Positions 31,302 through 39,494 are shown, numbered from the stretch's first letter. The stretch: DNA of 64,000 nucleotides from Levilactobacillus brevis (GCA_021383565.1 CP079699.1:1302001-1366000), one strand, 5' to 3'. A program made the numbers and translations. Notes: generated by a model from the letters alone, not told the origin.

Positions 31302-31434
31302 AGTAAATATCCATTTTATATTATTTCGAATGACAACTTGACAGGGACTAGTACATCCTACCCACCGCGTTCCAGACCAAATTTGGCGAACGGTAAGGCG
31401 GTCAACTTAGCCTCACCCCGGCTCCTTTCACCAA

Positions 31435-31464
31435 AGAAAAAAGTGCCAACCGCAGTCAGCACTT
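31435..31464 (-). terminator. Terminator after the deoxynucleoside kinase gene
   Basis: On the minus strand AAGTGCTGAC pairs with GGTTGGCACTT (two G-U pairs), followed by TTTTCTTT. It lies 29 bp after the stop codon. Confidence 0.75.
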
Positions 31465-31493
31465 CTTGCCTCATAACATTTCAACCAAACGGC

Positions 31494-32126
31494 CTAGAGT
31501 GAGGCAATCTTTTCATCAATTAACTTCAGAACTTCTTGCCGGGCAGCTGGATCTTCCACGAAATCAAGCTTGTCGCCGTCGATCTGCATCTTAGGTGACT
31601 TATCGTAGTTGTTGTACCAGTCCACGTAGCGTTGGTCGAGTTCCTTGTAGTATTCGAACAAGCTCGGGTCATGGTCGATTTGTTCGTATGAGCGGCCCCG
31701 CTTCTTGATGCGGTCGAGCATCGTGTCGAACGAGATGTTGATGTGAATCAACAGATCTGGGTTCTTCTTGTGCACGGCGTCGGGTAATTCCTGCATCATG
31801 TTGGCCAGCAAGGAGTCGTAGATGTCGACTTCCGTACTGGTAGCGCGACCCAGGTCAGCGTTTAAGTGAAAGAGCAAGGAATCTTCGAAGATTGACCGAT
31901 CCAAGACACTTTCATCGTCCGCGTTAGCAGCCTTGATGCTGTCTAAGCGCTTGTTTAAAAAGTAGATTTGTAATAAGAAAGCATACTTTTGTGGGTTTTG
32001 GTAAAACAGTGGCAAGATCTTGTTGTCGTCCACCGATTCATAAAAAGCTGGTTTCTGTAAGTGTTCGGCTAATAAGTTAGTTAGACTCGTCTTGCCGGCC
32101 CCAATTGTTCCTGATAGTACAAGCAT
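31494..32126 (-). CDS. Deoxynucleoside kinase
   Basis: It phosphorylates deoxynucleosides (deoxyadenosine/deoxyguanosine or deoxycytidine) in salvage, a pathway prominent in lactobacilli. The 210-residue protein has the P-loop GTIGAGKTS at 6-14, the ESVDDNK substrate loop, the DRSIFEDSLLF motif near residue 75 and the arginine-rich lid RIKKRGRSYEQ near 140. The start is the ATG at 32126 after AAAGGAGA. The exact substrate (dAK/dGK type) is not decided by sequence. Paired dak/dgk genes found in some lactobacilli are not seen here. Confidence 0.9.
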   Translation of the reverse strand: MLVLSGTIGAGKTSLTNLLAEHLQKPAFYESVDDNKILPLFYQNPQKYAFLLQIYFLNKRLDSIKAANADDESVLDRSIFEDSLLFHLNADLGRATSTEVDIYDSLLANMMQELPDAVHKKNPDLLIHINISFDTMLDRIKKRGRSYEQIDHDPSLFEYYKELDQRYVDWYNNYDKSPKMQIDGDKLDFVEDPAARQEVLKLIDEKIASL

Positions 32127-32195
32127 GCTATCTCTCCTTTGATTTACGCACATTCCGGAAATCGTTTTCATCCGGTCTAAAATTCAACACTACAT

Positions 32196-32224
32196 ATTGT
32201 ACCAACCCTATCGGTAAAAGACAA
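32196..32224 (-). promoter_or_regulatory. Promoter of the deoxynucleoside kinase gene
   Basis: On the minus strand TTGTCT (32219-32224) and TACAAT (32196-32201) are 17 bp apart, 70 bp before the start codon. Confidence 0.6.
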
Positions 32225-32365
32225 CATGTCGTGGGAAATTCCTCTTCAGCGGTTTTCACGTTCTGTTCCCTTGCAGGATACAAAACGGCGACCAGTCGGG
32301 ATTCACTCGACCTAGTCGTCGTTCAACTTTTTTTATTTAATTAAAATCGCCCACACAATTTCAAT

Positions 32366-33883
32366 CTAATCGTTTGTCGTATCACTCGTAACGTTAGCCG
32401 TTTCCTTCAGCGTCCCATCGCGGTGCACTGGGGAGACGTCAACGTCCTTCAATGGAATCAACTTCGTGTGCTTCTTGATCTTGTAGCCAATGTAGAGAAC
32501 TAAGACCAGTGGAACACTCATGTAAGTGACCAGCACTTGTTCCCAGTTACCCGTGAAGAAGGATTGTGGGTCTTGCCCAACAATCACAGCGATACAGAGG
32601 ACTAAGGCCAAGATTGGGCCTAATGGGAACCACTTTGCATGATACTTTAATTCAGACAGCTTGTGCCCTTGCAGGGTAAATGCCCGACGGAACCGTAAGT
32701 GTGATAAAGCAATCCCGAACCAAGCGATGAACCCGGTCAACCCACTAGCAGCAACCAACCACATGTAAATCTTAGGGCCGGCGATACTACTGATAAAGGT
32801 CAAGGCAGCAATAACAGTCGTGGCAAACAAAGCAGGATAAGGAATCCCATTCTTACCAGTCCGTTCAAACAACTTCGGTGCGTAGCCTTCCTTGGAAAGT
32901 GAGAACAGCATCCGCGTTGACGCGTACATCCCAGAGTTGGCAGCGGAGATAACGGCCGTCAAGATAACGGCGTTCATGACGCTGGCCGCAGCGGCTAAAC
33001 CAGCTCGCTTGAAGACCAAGGTAAATGGACTGATGGCAATGTCACTAGCAGAAGATCCTAACAAATCATGGCTCGTGTAAGGTAAGACAGCGGCGATAAC
33101 AAAGATAGCTAAAATGTAGAATAAAATGATTCGCCAGAATACAGAATTGATAGCCTTAGGAACACTGTGCGAAGGATCTTCGGATTCACCGGCTGTGATG
33201 CCGACTAATTCAGTCCCTTGGAACGAGAAACCAGCAACCACGAACACACTCAGGATAGCAGGGAAACCACCAACGAATGGGGCCTTCTTGTACGTGAAGT
33301 TTTCTAAGCCCGTTGCGTGACCACCCATGATACCCACGATGGTCATCAGCCCAACGGCTAAGAAGATAAAGATCGTGACCACCTTGATCAGTGACATCCA
33401 GAATTCCGTTTCGCCAAAGGCTTGGACGGAGAAGGCATTGATCGTGAAGACTAAGAGTAAGGCGATGGCACTCCAGATCCAACCGGGGACGCCGGGTAAC
33501 CAGAACTTCATGACCAGTGCGGCAGTCGAGATGTCAACGGCAACCGTAATGGCCCAGTTGAACCAGTAGTTCCAGCCCATGGCAAATCCTAAAGCCGGGT
33601 CAACATACTTGGCTGAGTAAGCCGCGAATGAACCAGAGATTGGCATGTTCGTGGCCATTTCACCCAAGCTGGTCATCAGGAAGTACACCATCAAACCCAT
33701 GGCGATATAGGCGACTAACGCACCACCAGGCCCGGCAGTTGAAATTGCCGACCCACTTGCGACGAATAATCCTGTCCCGATACAGCCACCTAACGCAATC
33801 ATTGAAACGTGACGCGTCTTGAGTCCCCGCTTAACCTGATCAGAGGCCTCGCTGGTTGTTGCGTTTGACATGCTTTGTTCCAT
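32366..33883 (-). CDS. lysP: Lysine-specific permease
   Basis: A 505-residue APC-superfamily amino acid:proton symporter with about twelve membrane segments. The first segment has the LKTRHVSMIALGGCIGTGLF signature with the unwound GGxIGTG helix, and a later GFSFQGTELVGITAGE segment is typical of the LysP/AroP group. The lysine riboswitch immediately upstream is what makes lysine the likely substrate. The start ATG at 33883 follows AAGGAGG. No clear terminator follows. Confidence 0.92.
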   Translation of the reverse strand: MEQSMSNATTSEASDQVKRGLKTRHVSMIALGGCIGTGLFVASGSAISTAGPGGALVAYIAMGLMVYFLMTSLGEMATNMPISGSFAAYSAKYVDPALGFAMGWNYWFNWAITVAVDISTAALVMKFWLPGVPGWIWSAIALLLVFTINAFSVQAFGETEFWMSLIKVVTIFIFLAVGLMTIVGIMGGHATGLENFTYKKAPFVGGFPAILSVFVVAGFSFQGTELVGITAGESEDPSHSVPKAINSVFWRIILFYILAIFVIAAVLPYTSHDLLGSSASDIAISPFTLVFKRAGLAAAASVMNAVILTAVISAANSGMYASTRMLFSLSKEGYAPKLFERTGKNGIPYPALFATTVIAALTFISSIAGPKIYMWLVAASGLTGFIAWFGIALSHLRFRRAFTLQGHKLSELKYHAKWFPLGPILALVLCIAVIVGQDPQSFFTGNWEQVLVTYMSVPLVLVLYIGYKIKKHTKLIPLKDVDVSPVHRDGTLKETANVTSDTTND

Positions 33884-33937
33884 AATGTTTCCTCCTTCTT
33901 TTTATAGAAGGACTTCCTCGAAACGACCCAGTGAATT

Positions 33938-34165
33938 AAAAAATCTCTCCCGCAGAAAAGCTTTGCGAGAGAGATTGGAAAATTCATTATTCCAAGTCAA
34001 TATCGTTGAAAGCGCCCCGCAGCCGATATTTGGCTGCGACAGTCCCTGATCTGTTAAACCAGGACCCAACCCCCGCGCTAGGTTGTCACGCGAGAATTTC
34101 GGCAATCGCCCCTTTTACTTTCCGTCATCGGTGTGACCCACCTCAGGAAAGCGACTCATGTTGAT
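33938..34165 (-). promoter_or_regulatory. Lysine riboswitch (L box) with terminator
   Basis: The minus strand shows the L-box core pieces in order: GGGCGATTGCCGAA, GGGTTGGGTC, CAGGGACTGTCGCAG and CTGCGGGGCGCTTTC. A terminator follows: AATCTCTCTCGCA paired with TGCGGGAGAGATT and TTTTT (33938-33976). Lysine binding would favour the terminator and shut off lysP. Confidence 0.93.
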
Positions 34166-34191
34166 TGCGCCTCTTCTATTCGATACATTGA

Positions 34192-34220
34192 AGTATACTC
34201 ATGAATTCTGAAAATTGCAA
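34192..34220 (-). promoter_or_regulatory. Promoter of the lysine riboswitch-lysP transcript
   Basis: On the minus strand TTGCAA (34215-34220) and TATACT (34192-34197) are 17 bp apart, about 20 bp before the riboswitch. Confidence 0.75.
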
Positions 34221-34239
34221 GATTAAATCTAGATTAGTA

Positions 34240-34788
34240 TCAATTATTTTCCCAACAATTTAGGTCAAGGCGCAACAAAGCCTGTCGTTGCAGCGTTTGA
34301 CCGCTACCTGTCACGGCCATCAATTGGTCACCGATTGTTTGGAAAGATAATTTTTCTAATAATTGGACGGAACGATCATTGCTGACCAAGGTATTGGCCC
34401 AGACCGTTTTGACCGTGGTCTGTGACCGGGCAAGGTCCGTCAGACAAGCGGTGACGGCCTCGGTCATCAGTCCCCGGCCCCAGAAGGCGGGGTCCATGAA
34501 GTAACCAAGCTCCAGCCCGGTTTCATCGGGCGCGCCCGTCTCATCCGTCCAGTCGTAGAATAAGACGACCCCAATCATTTCGTTTGTCGGATGAAAGACC
34601 ACGGCATAGGACCGCGGGGTACGCCGGTCAGCGCGATACCAATGCCGGACCTGCTGATCGTCCGGATTACCCATGAGTCCCGCCGGCTGTGAAATCCTGA
34701 GATCGGTCACCAAGCGTTTATAGGCCGCGTAATCACTGTCCGTCAACGGGCGTAAATCCAACCGCGTCGTCTTTAAAATTGCTGTCAC
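34240..34788 (-). CDS. GNAT family acetyltransferase (RimJ/RimL-like)
   Basis: The 182-residue protein begins LKTTRLDLRPLTDSDY, typical of the RimJ/RimL subgroup, and has the acetyl-CoA region GYFMDPAFWGRGLMTEAV near residue 95 followed by NDRSVQLLEKLSF. It would acetylate a protein N-terminus or a small amine; the substrate is unknown. Start GTG at 34788 after AGAAGGGG. It ends just upstream of the lysP promoter on the same strand. Confidence 0.82.
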   Translation of the reverse strand: MTAILKTTRLDLRPLTDSDYAAYKRLVTDLRISQPAGLMGNPDDQQVRHWYRADRRTPRSYAVVFHPTNEMIGVVLFYDWTDETGAPDETGLELGYFMDPAFWGRGLMTEAVTACLTDLARSQTTVKTVWANTLVSNDRSVQLLEKLSFQTIGDQLMAVTGSGQTLQRQALLRLDLNCWENN

Positions 34789-34955
34789 GCTACCCCTTCT
34801 TTCCCACTAGGTTTTTGCTTCAACTGCGTTACAATATAGGTGTGTGTACGCCGGGCATGGCCGTTTAAGATTATTTTCAGCCACCGCCCGTTCGCCTAAA
34901 TCAATCAGCGCACACCCATCTTACCATGCATTCACTTCATCAAGGAGGATTCGTC

Positions 34956-35744
34956 ATGAAAATTATTACCCAATCGCTCGCTGAAGACTCCGCGGCTTAC
35001 CTACAAGGTTATCTGCGTCAGGGCGATTCAGCCACTTACCCCGCCATGATTATTGTTCCCGGTGGGTCATACACCCACATCCCGGAACAGCAGGCTGAAG
35101 ACCTGGCGTTGGCCTGGTCCGCTCGGGGCTATCAAGCCTTCTTCCTACGGTATAGCTTTGTCGGCGAGAAGACCCCGCTATTACCGGCACCAGTCGTTGA
35201 GTTAGCGCAGAGTGTCGCCGCAATTCGGCAACACGCGACCGACTGGCAGATTGACTCTGACCAGATTGCCGTAGCTGGCTTTTCCGTGGGTGGCCAAATT
35301 GTGGCCTTATTCAACGACCTTTGGCACGACCAAAAGCTTAATCAGCTTGCCGGCACCCAGCCAGAACAGGTGAAGCCCCACGCTATTATCTTAGGTTACC
35401 CGGTCATTTCACCAAAATTAGGTTTTCCAACCGATCAACAAGTGCTGGCCAGCTGGACCGATGACCCCGATAGTATCGCCGCCGATGAGTTGGTCAACGA
35501 CCGCAACGTTCCGAGCTTCATCTGGGTCACGGCCGCCGATCCCCTCGTTCCGGTGCAAAACGCCATGAGTTATGCGCAGGCTTCCCTCGCCCATCACGTA
35601 GATACCGACCTGCACGTCTTCCATCACGGTTCTCACGGCCTGGCCTTAGCCAACCACGTGACCGCATGGAAACCGGGGACGGCACTGCCACACGTGGCCC
35701 ACTGGATGGACCTCGCCGCCGAATGGTTGAACGAGCTGAAATAG
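34956..35744 (+). CDS. Alpha/beta hydrolase (esterase/acetylxylan esterase-like)
   Basis: A 262-residue cytoplasmic protein. It has an oxyanion-hole PGGSY near residue 37, the nucleophile elbow GFSVGG (serine near residue 109), an acid in AADPLVP near 200 and a histidine in HHGSHGL near 225. This is the carboxylesterase/BD-FAE-type arrangement. The substrate is unknown. The ATG at 34956 follows AAGGAGG; an earlier in-frame ATG at 34926 lacks a site. Confidence 0.82.
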   Translation: MKIITQSLAEDSAAYLQGYLRQGDSATYPAMIIVPGGSYTHIPEQQAEDLALAWSARGYQAFFLRYSFVGEKTPLLPAPVVELAQSVAAIRQHATDWQIDSDQIAVAGFSVGGQIVALFNDLWHDQKLNQLAGTQPEQVKPHAIILGYPVISPKLGFPTDQQVLASWTDDPDSIAADELVNDRNVPSFIWVTAADPLVPVQNAMSYAQASLAHHVDTDLHVFHHGSHGLALANHVTAWKPGTALPHVAHWMDLAAEWLNELK

Positions 35745-35799
35745 TTCATCGGCTTAGTCGCCTACGACAGACAGAACATCACACTGACTGTGCCACCCA

Positions 35800-35972
35800 C
35801 CTTACCGTTCGCCAAATTTGGCCTGGAACGCGGCGGGAAGGACGGCAAAAGCCAAAGGGCTGTCTTTTGCCTCACTTTGAGCCGATAGTCCACGTCTCAA
35901 AGTCGCCATTTTCCAAGCAAATCACTTGGAAAATCCCACGGCTGAGACCAAATTTGCCTCACTCACGGCTAC
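35800..35972 (+). repeat. Dispersed three-hairpin repeat, block 1, copy B
   Basis: The 173-bp unit runs from CCTTACCGTTCGCC to CTCACTCACGGCTAC. The outer inverted repeat (GCCAAATTTGG.CT near the start, AGACCAAATTTG near the end) encloses three hairpins. Their arms are GGCAAAAG/CTTTTGCC (35844-35851, 35864-35871), ACTTTGAG/CTCAAAGT (35874-35881, 35896-35903) and TTTTCCAAG/CTTGGAAAA (35909-35917, 35925-35933). No protein frame is conserved across copies. Confidence 0.85.
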
Positions 35973-36028
35973 ATGGGATATTACCGATTTCTCTGGGTGA
36001 ACGTTGATATTCTAGTGAGTCGATGGAA

Positions 36029-36238
36029 CATTTAGTAACTTTATCCACATGTAACCGGAGGCAGGCAGGAATGGAGGTAGCCGTGACAGCGGTGTTATCT
36101 GATGTCCTGGGTCAGCTTACAGCGCGGGACGCGTTTGGAGACTGACGATTTTGGTCAGGCTTCAAACCGAGCCGAAGGACCACCTCTCAGGCCGCAGGCG
36201 ATCCCCACAGCACCGGAATCTCTGACAGCCACAGGTGG
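36029..36238 (+). repeat. Dispersed repeat, block 2, copy B
   Basis: This stretch follows block 1 copy B by 56 bp and matches the reverse complement of 29257-29465, with differences at roughly one base in seven by eye. The rest of the 35745-36361 gap holds only block 1 and the PAP2 terminator. Confidence 0.75.
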
Positions 36239-36315
36239 AGTGACCACTAATTTACCAGCTGAAAACGAGTCAATATTATTTTTAACCTTAATCAGCAATT
36301 GAACAATTTTCCACA

Positions 36316-36350
36316 GAAAAAGGCATGGCCGCTAACGACCATGTCTTTTT
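36316..36350 (-). terminator. Terminator after the PAP2 gene
   Basis: AAAAAG-A-CATGG pairs with CCATG-C-CTTTTT; a T run follows on both strands, so it can work in either direction. Confidence 0.75.
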
Positions 36351-36361
36351 GGATAAGCCAC

Positions 36362-37030
36362 TTAAACTTCGGATTTCTTGAGTAACGGCCAGTTCTGCAT
36401 CATCGGTGCAAAGCGGATGTACAGGCCTTCCGCCACTTGTAACCATAGGTAGGCTAAGAGCACCGCACCAATCGTGTCGGTTGGGAAGTGGGCGTTTAGG
36501 TAAACCCGTGAGATCATGACCATGAGCATCCACACAATCAAGATGATTCTGAGGAGCCAGGCTTTCCACGCCTTAGCAATCATCGGCAATAAGATGACCC
36601 AAATCATCGCAATCACTAGGAAGGTGCCGAAGACGTGACCACTGGGGAAGCTAAACCCATCATCAATGGCCAAGTGCGTCGAGGGGCGAGCACGCGCCAC
36701 CACTTTTTTAATTAAAGCGGCAATCACATCCCCACCCGCTAAAGTCGCGAGGCACCATAAAGCTGGAATTTTGAATTTAAAGCCCCATAAGAAGAAGGCA
36801 AGAATCAATGTCCAAATAATAGCGAGTTTCGGTTCCGCTAAACTGGTGACCCCTCGATAAAGTAGCGTCTTCCATTCCGGTTGATTTTTCTGAATGACGT
36901 CAATGATTGACGAGTCTAAGAAATCAACGTAAGCGTTTTGAGCCTTCACAAAGTAGGCCACGATCAGGAACAGCACCGTGGTCAAGGTAAACTTCCACGG
37001 CCGGTCCCGATCTCGATTAAATAACATCAT
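36362..37030 (-). CDS. PAP2 family phosphatase (undecaprenyl-diphosphatase-like)
   Basis: A membrane phosphatase of 222 residues with about six hydrophobic segments. The three motifs of the PAP2 superfamily are complete: KKVVARARP, PSGH and SRVYLNAHFPTD. Members remove phosphate from lipid phosphates such as undecaprenyl pyrophosphate or phosphatidylglycerophosphate at the outer face of the membrane. I place the start at the ATG at 37030, nine bases after AAAGGA, rather than seven codons upstream. Confidence 0.87.
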   Translation of the reverse strand: MMLFNRDRDRPWKFTLTTVLFLIVAYFVKAQNAYVDFLDSSIIDVIQKNQPEWKTLLYRGVTSLAEPKLAIIWTLILAFFLWGFKFKIPALWCLATLAGGDVIAALIKKVVARARPSTHLAIDDGFSFPSGHVFGTFLVIAMIWVILLPMIAKAWKAWLLRIILIVWMLMVMISRVYLNAHFPTDTIGAVLLAYLWLQVAEGLYIRFAPMMQNWPLLKKSEV

Positions 37031-37139
37031 GCTAAAAATTCCTTTCGTCATACCCGATTCTGGGAAACCCCTAGCAATGAGTATACCACCCCACCGCTAG
37101 ATTACTACACTCCCTGCCAGATTATCAGATTTCCTTAAA

Positions 37140-37589
37140 TTATCGCCGATGCCGCCAAACGCGTTGCTGGACCCGATTGACCAGTTCCGAGAGCAGAAAA
37201 CCAAAGGCGATGGCCCCAGAAATCATGACCACCTGAATTAAGAAAATAAATGCCGTGGAATTTTGGCCCAGCGCAAAGTATTTAATCATCTGGTAGGCCT
37301 GGCCCCCCGGTACCAACGGCACTAGGGCGGGAATATTGAAAAGAATCATCGGCATCTTCTTCATGCGCGCCGCCTGGAGCGAGGCCACCCCAATGACCAC
37401 AGCCCCCAACATATTCCCGATGACGTAGCCGCCACCCCAGATAACTAAAAATTTATAAACAAAGTAGCCCAGCACCCCAATCCAGCCGGCGTAGTTCAAC
37501 GCACGCCGGGGGATGTTAAGCAGGATGCCAAAGCCGATGGTCGCGACATAGTTGCCCGCAACCTCAATAAAGAATTCAGTAATAGACAT
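37140..37589 (-). CDS. YjjB-type small subunit of a ThrE-family exporter
   Basis: The 149-residue membrane protein has four or five hydrophobic segments and the PLVPGGQAYQM motif near residue 92, which mirrors the PLVPGVPITNSVRD motif of its partner. This is the C-terminal half (DUF3815) of the ThrE fold, encoded separately as in E. coli yjjPB. In E. coli YjjPB is linked to succinate export, in Corynebacterium ThrE exports threonine and serine. The substrate here is open. Confidence 0.82.
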   Translation of the reverse strand: MSITEFFIEVAGNYVATIGFGILLNIPRRALNYAGWIGVLGYFVYKFLVIWGGGYVIGNMLGAVVIGVASLQAARMKKMPMILFNIPALVPLVPGGQAYQMIKYFALGQNSTAFIFLIQVVMISGAIAFGFLLSELVNRVQQRVWRHRR

Positions 37590-37601
37590 TCGGCAGCCTC
37601 C

Positions 37602-38357
37602 CTAAAGAAATTGTAAGACCATGGCAATGCCAAAGCCAATCGCCGCAGCACTGACCAGCGCTTCGACGCCTCGTGCCGGACCACTCACCAAGTTACCGGC
37701 CAAGATATCGCGCACGGAGTTGGTGATGGGAACCCCGGGAACCAGCGGCATGACACTCCCGATAATGATATCATCAACGCTATTTCCCAATCCCAGGTGA
37801 ACTGACCAGATTGCCAGCACACCAATGGTCGCCGCCGCCGCGAATTCGGAGAGAAACCGAATCTGAATGAACTTACTTAAGAGATAAAAGACCAGCCACC
37901 CCACGGTTCCCACGATACAGGTAATCCAGAAGTCATGGAGGTTGTGTCGAAAGACCACTTCCAACGGCCCACTAACCATGGCTGCCGCCAAAAGTTGAAG
38001 CCAGAACGGAAAGTATTTGGTTGATTTGTCCAAGTGGTCCAGCTGATTAGCGAACTGCTGCAGCGTAATCTTATGCGCCGCAAATTGCCGCGAGAGATCG
38101 TTGACCACGGAGATCTTCTCCAAGTCAAACGTCCGCCGCTTGACCGGTTCAATCTGCGCGCCGACCTCACCGTTGATCGCCATCAGAATGCCCGTGATCA
38201 TCACGAAGAGTTGACTGGTCTTGGCCCCCGCATTGTGGGCAATCCGTTCCATGGTATCCTCGACCCGTTCCACCTCTGACCCATTTTCAATCATGATACG
38301 GCCAGCGGTTAAAGCTGTATGTAAAATTAATTGATCGCGTTTCTTCTGACTACTCAT
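37602..38357 (-). CDS. YjjP-type large subunit of a ThrE-family exporter
   Basis: The 251-residue protein has a cytoplasmic N-terminal domain beginning MSSQKKRDQLILHTALTAGR with the ENGSEVERVEDTM motif, then about five membrane segments and the PLVPGVPITNSVRDILAG motif (DUF1212). It lies 12 bp before the YjjB gene and must work with it. The ATG at 38357 follows GGGAGGG. The frame is open for 90 more codons upstream, but those run into repeat copy C and are not coding. Confidence 0.85.
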   Translation of the reverse strand: MSSQKKRDQLILHTALTAGRIMIENGSEVERVEDTMERIAHNAGAKTSQLFVMITGILMAINGEVGAQIEPVKRRTFDLEKISVVNDLSRQFAAHKITLQQFANQLDHLDKSTKYFPFWLQLLAAAMVSGPLEVVFRHNLHDFWITCIVGTVGWLVFYLLSKFIQIRFLSEFAAAATIGVLAIWSVHLGLGNSVDDIIIGSVMPLVPGVPITNSVRDILAGNLVSGPARGVEALVSAAAIGFGIAMVLQFL

Positions 38358-38500
38358 CTCAGTCCCTCCCGCCGGTTTTTCATTCATTATACGACAGTCA
38401 GTGGGGGTCTGGCAGTAACAATCTGGCGGATTGCGCAAATACTTAAGAATTCGGTGCCAATCCTGCCGTGAGACTCGGTTATTTTTGCTTGGACTGGTCA

Positions 38501-38673
38501 CCTTACCGTTCGCCAAATTTGGTCTGAAACGCGGTGGGACGGACCGGAAAAAGCCAAAATTCTGTCTTTTCCCTCGATTTGAGCTGAAAGTCCGCGTCTC
38601 AAAGTCGCCAGTTTCCAAGCAACCCACTTGGAAACTCCCACGGCTGAGACCAAATTTGGCTCACTCACGGCTA
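38501..38673 (+). repeat. Dispersed three-hairpin repeat, block 1, copy C
   Basis: This copy has the same ends and length as copy B. Its arms are GGAAAAAG/CTTTTCC, GATTTGAG/CTCAAAGTC (imperfect) and GTTTCCAAG/CTTGGAAAC. Block 2 is missing; the sequence diverges at about 38674. The remainder of the 38358-38809 gap shows nothing else. Confidence 0.85.
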
Positions 38674-38809
38674 CTCGAGGCCGAACCAATTATTCAACAA
38701 AGCCCCTCCACACCAGCGATATTAGCGTAAAGTTCGTCACGTTCACCTACTGTACGAAAACAGTCGCTAACCCAAGCTCTCACCCGCTATCCCTCCGCGT
38801 AAAAGCACG

Positions 38810-38836
38810 AAAAAAGCGGCAGCTCAACACTACCGC
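38810..38836 (-). terminator. Terminator after mntR
   Basis: GCGGTAG pairs with CTGCCGC around a short loop, followed by TTTTTT on the minus strand, ten bases after the stop. Confidence 0.75.
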
Positions 38837-38846
38837 CTTTCATTAT

Positions 38847-39494
38847 TTATTTGATAAAGATGTAGTGCGCCGCCTTGTAGCTGACAATCAGCTCGGCATC
38901 ATCGGTTAAGTTCTGTACGGTCACCGGCCCCTCGAATGGGTCGTGCTTGATGATTCGCAACTGGTCGCCAATGTCTAACTTCAGGTCGCCCAGATACGTC
39001 AGCAAATCACGGTTATCAATGAACCGGTCCACCGTGACCACCGAACCATCCTTCGCGTCATTCAAGACGGTGTGGCTATCTTCGTGGTAATGGCCATACC
39101 GGTCAGGGATCACACCACCGTGTGGACAATGCGTGGGATGGCCCAGCATGTCATCCAGCGAATTAATTAATTTAGGACTCGTCACGTGCTCCAACACTTC
39201 GGCTTCTTCGTGGACGTCCGGTAAACCATAACCTAATTTCTCCACCAAAAAGTCTTCCCAGATCCGGTGTTTACGCACCAGATCTTCGGCCAGACGAATC
39301 CCCTTGTTGGTCAGGGAAATCCCGGCGTAGGGCGTGTGTTCGGCCAAGCCCTCTGCTGTCATCTTGTTCACCATTTCGGTTACCGATCCGGCAGCAATAT
39401 TCAAGCTGATGGCGATTTGCTTATTGGATACTTTCTTCTGCTTACCACCCAGCTCAAAAATAATTTTTAAATAATCCTCCTTCATCGGAGTCAT
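38847..39494 (-). CDS. mntR: DtxR/MntR family metal-dependent regulator
   Basis: The 215-residue protein has the winged helix (about residues 5-65), the dimerisation and metal-binding domain with EEAEVLEHVTSPKLINSLDDMLGHP and CPHGGVIPD (about 95-130), and a C-terminal SH3-like FeoA domain. The long form and CPHG motif fit the DtxR/IdeR-like Mn regulators of lactobacilli, but Mn versus Fe is inferred. Start ATG at 39494 after AGGTGA. A palindrome ATCTAAATTAGAT (39508-39520) just upstream could be its own operator. Confidence 0.85.
   Translation of the reverse strand: MTPMKEDYLKIIFELGGKQKKVSNKQIAISLNIAAGSVTEMVNKMTAEGLAEHTPYAGISLTNKGIRLAEDLVRKHRIWEDFLVEKLGYGLPDVHEEAEVLEHVTSPKLINSLDDMLGHPTHCPHGGVIPDRYGHYHEDSHTVLNDAKDGSVVTVDRFIDNRDLLTYLGDLKLDIGDQLRIIKHDPFEGPVTVQNLTDDAELIVSYKAAHYIFIK

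Larger units (their letters stand above)
29663..31355 (+). mobile_element. IS3-family (IS150-type) insertion sequence
   Basis: A complete IS of 1693 bp. The ends begin TG and finish CA; the left end TGTTATGATCCCT and the right end (reverse complement TGTACTAGTCCCT) are imperfect inverted repeats, with GTTGTCA and GAAATAATATAA further in. It carries overlapping orfA and orfB. Comparison with intact repeat copies allows the empty site to be reconstructed: GTC before and TCC after the IS join to GTCC, leaving a short TC duplication, shorter than the 3-4 bp usual for the family. Confidence 0.88.
29522..31398 (-). repeat. Dispersed three-hairpin repeat, block 1, copy A (split by an IS)
   Basis: The element occupies 29522-29662 and 31356-31398; the IS between them interrupts it. 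Read on the minus strand it starts CCTTACCGTTCGCC and ends CTCACTCACGGCTAC, as do the intact copies at 35800 and 38501. Its three hairpins have arms GCTCCGAG/CTCGGAGC, CTTGGAA/TTCCAAG and TTATCT/AGATAA. These differ from the arms in the other copies, but each still pairs. Confidence 0.8.

Noticed and set aside
35666-36302. Plus-strand frames of 66-113 codons in the repeat region
   Set aside because: They are not conserved in frame between repeat copies, while the hairpins are.
38358-38627. 90-codon N-terminal extension of the YjjP protein
   Set aside because: It runs through repeat copy C and unrelated DNA; the family starts at the ATG at 38357, which has a good site.
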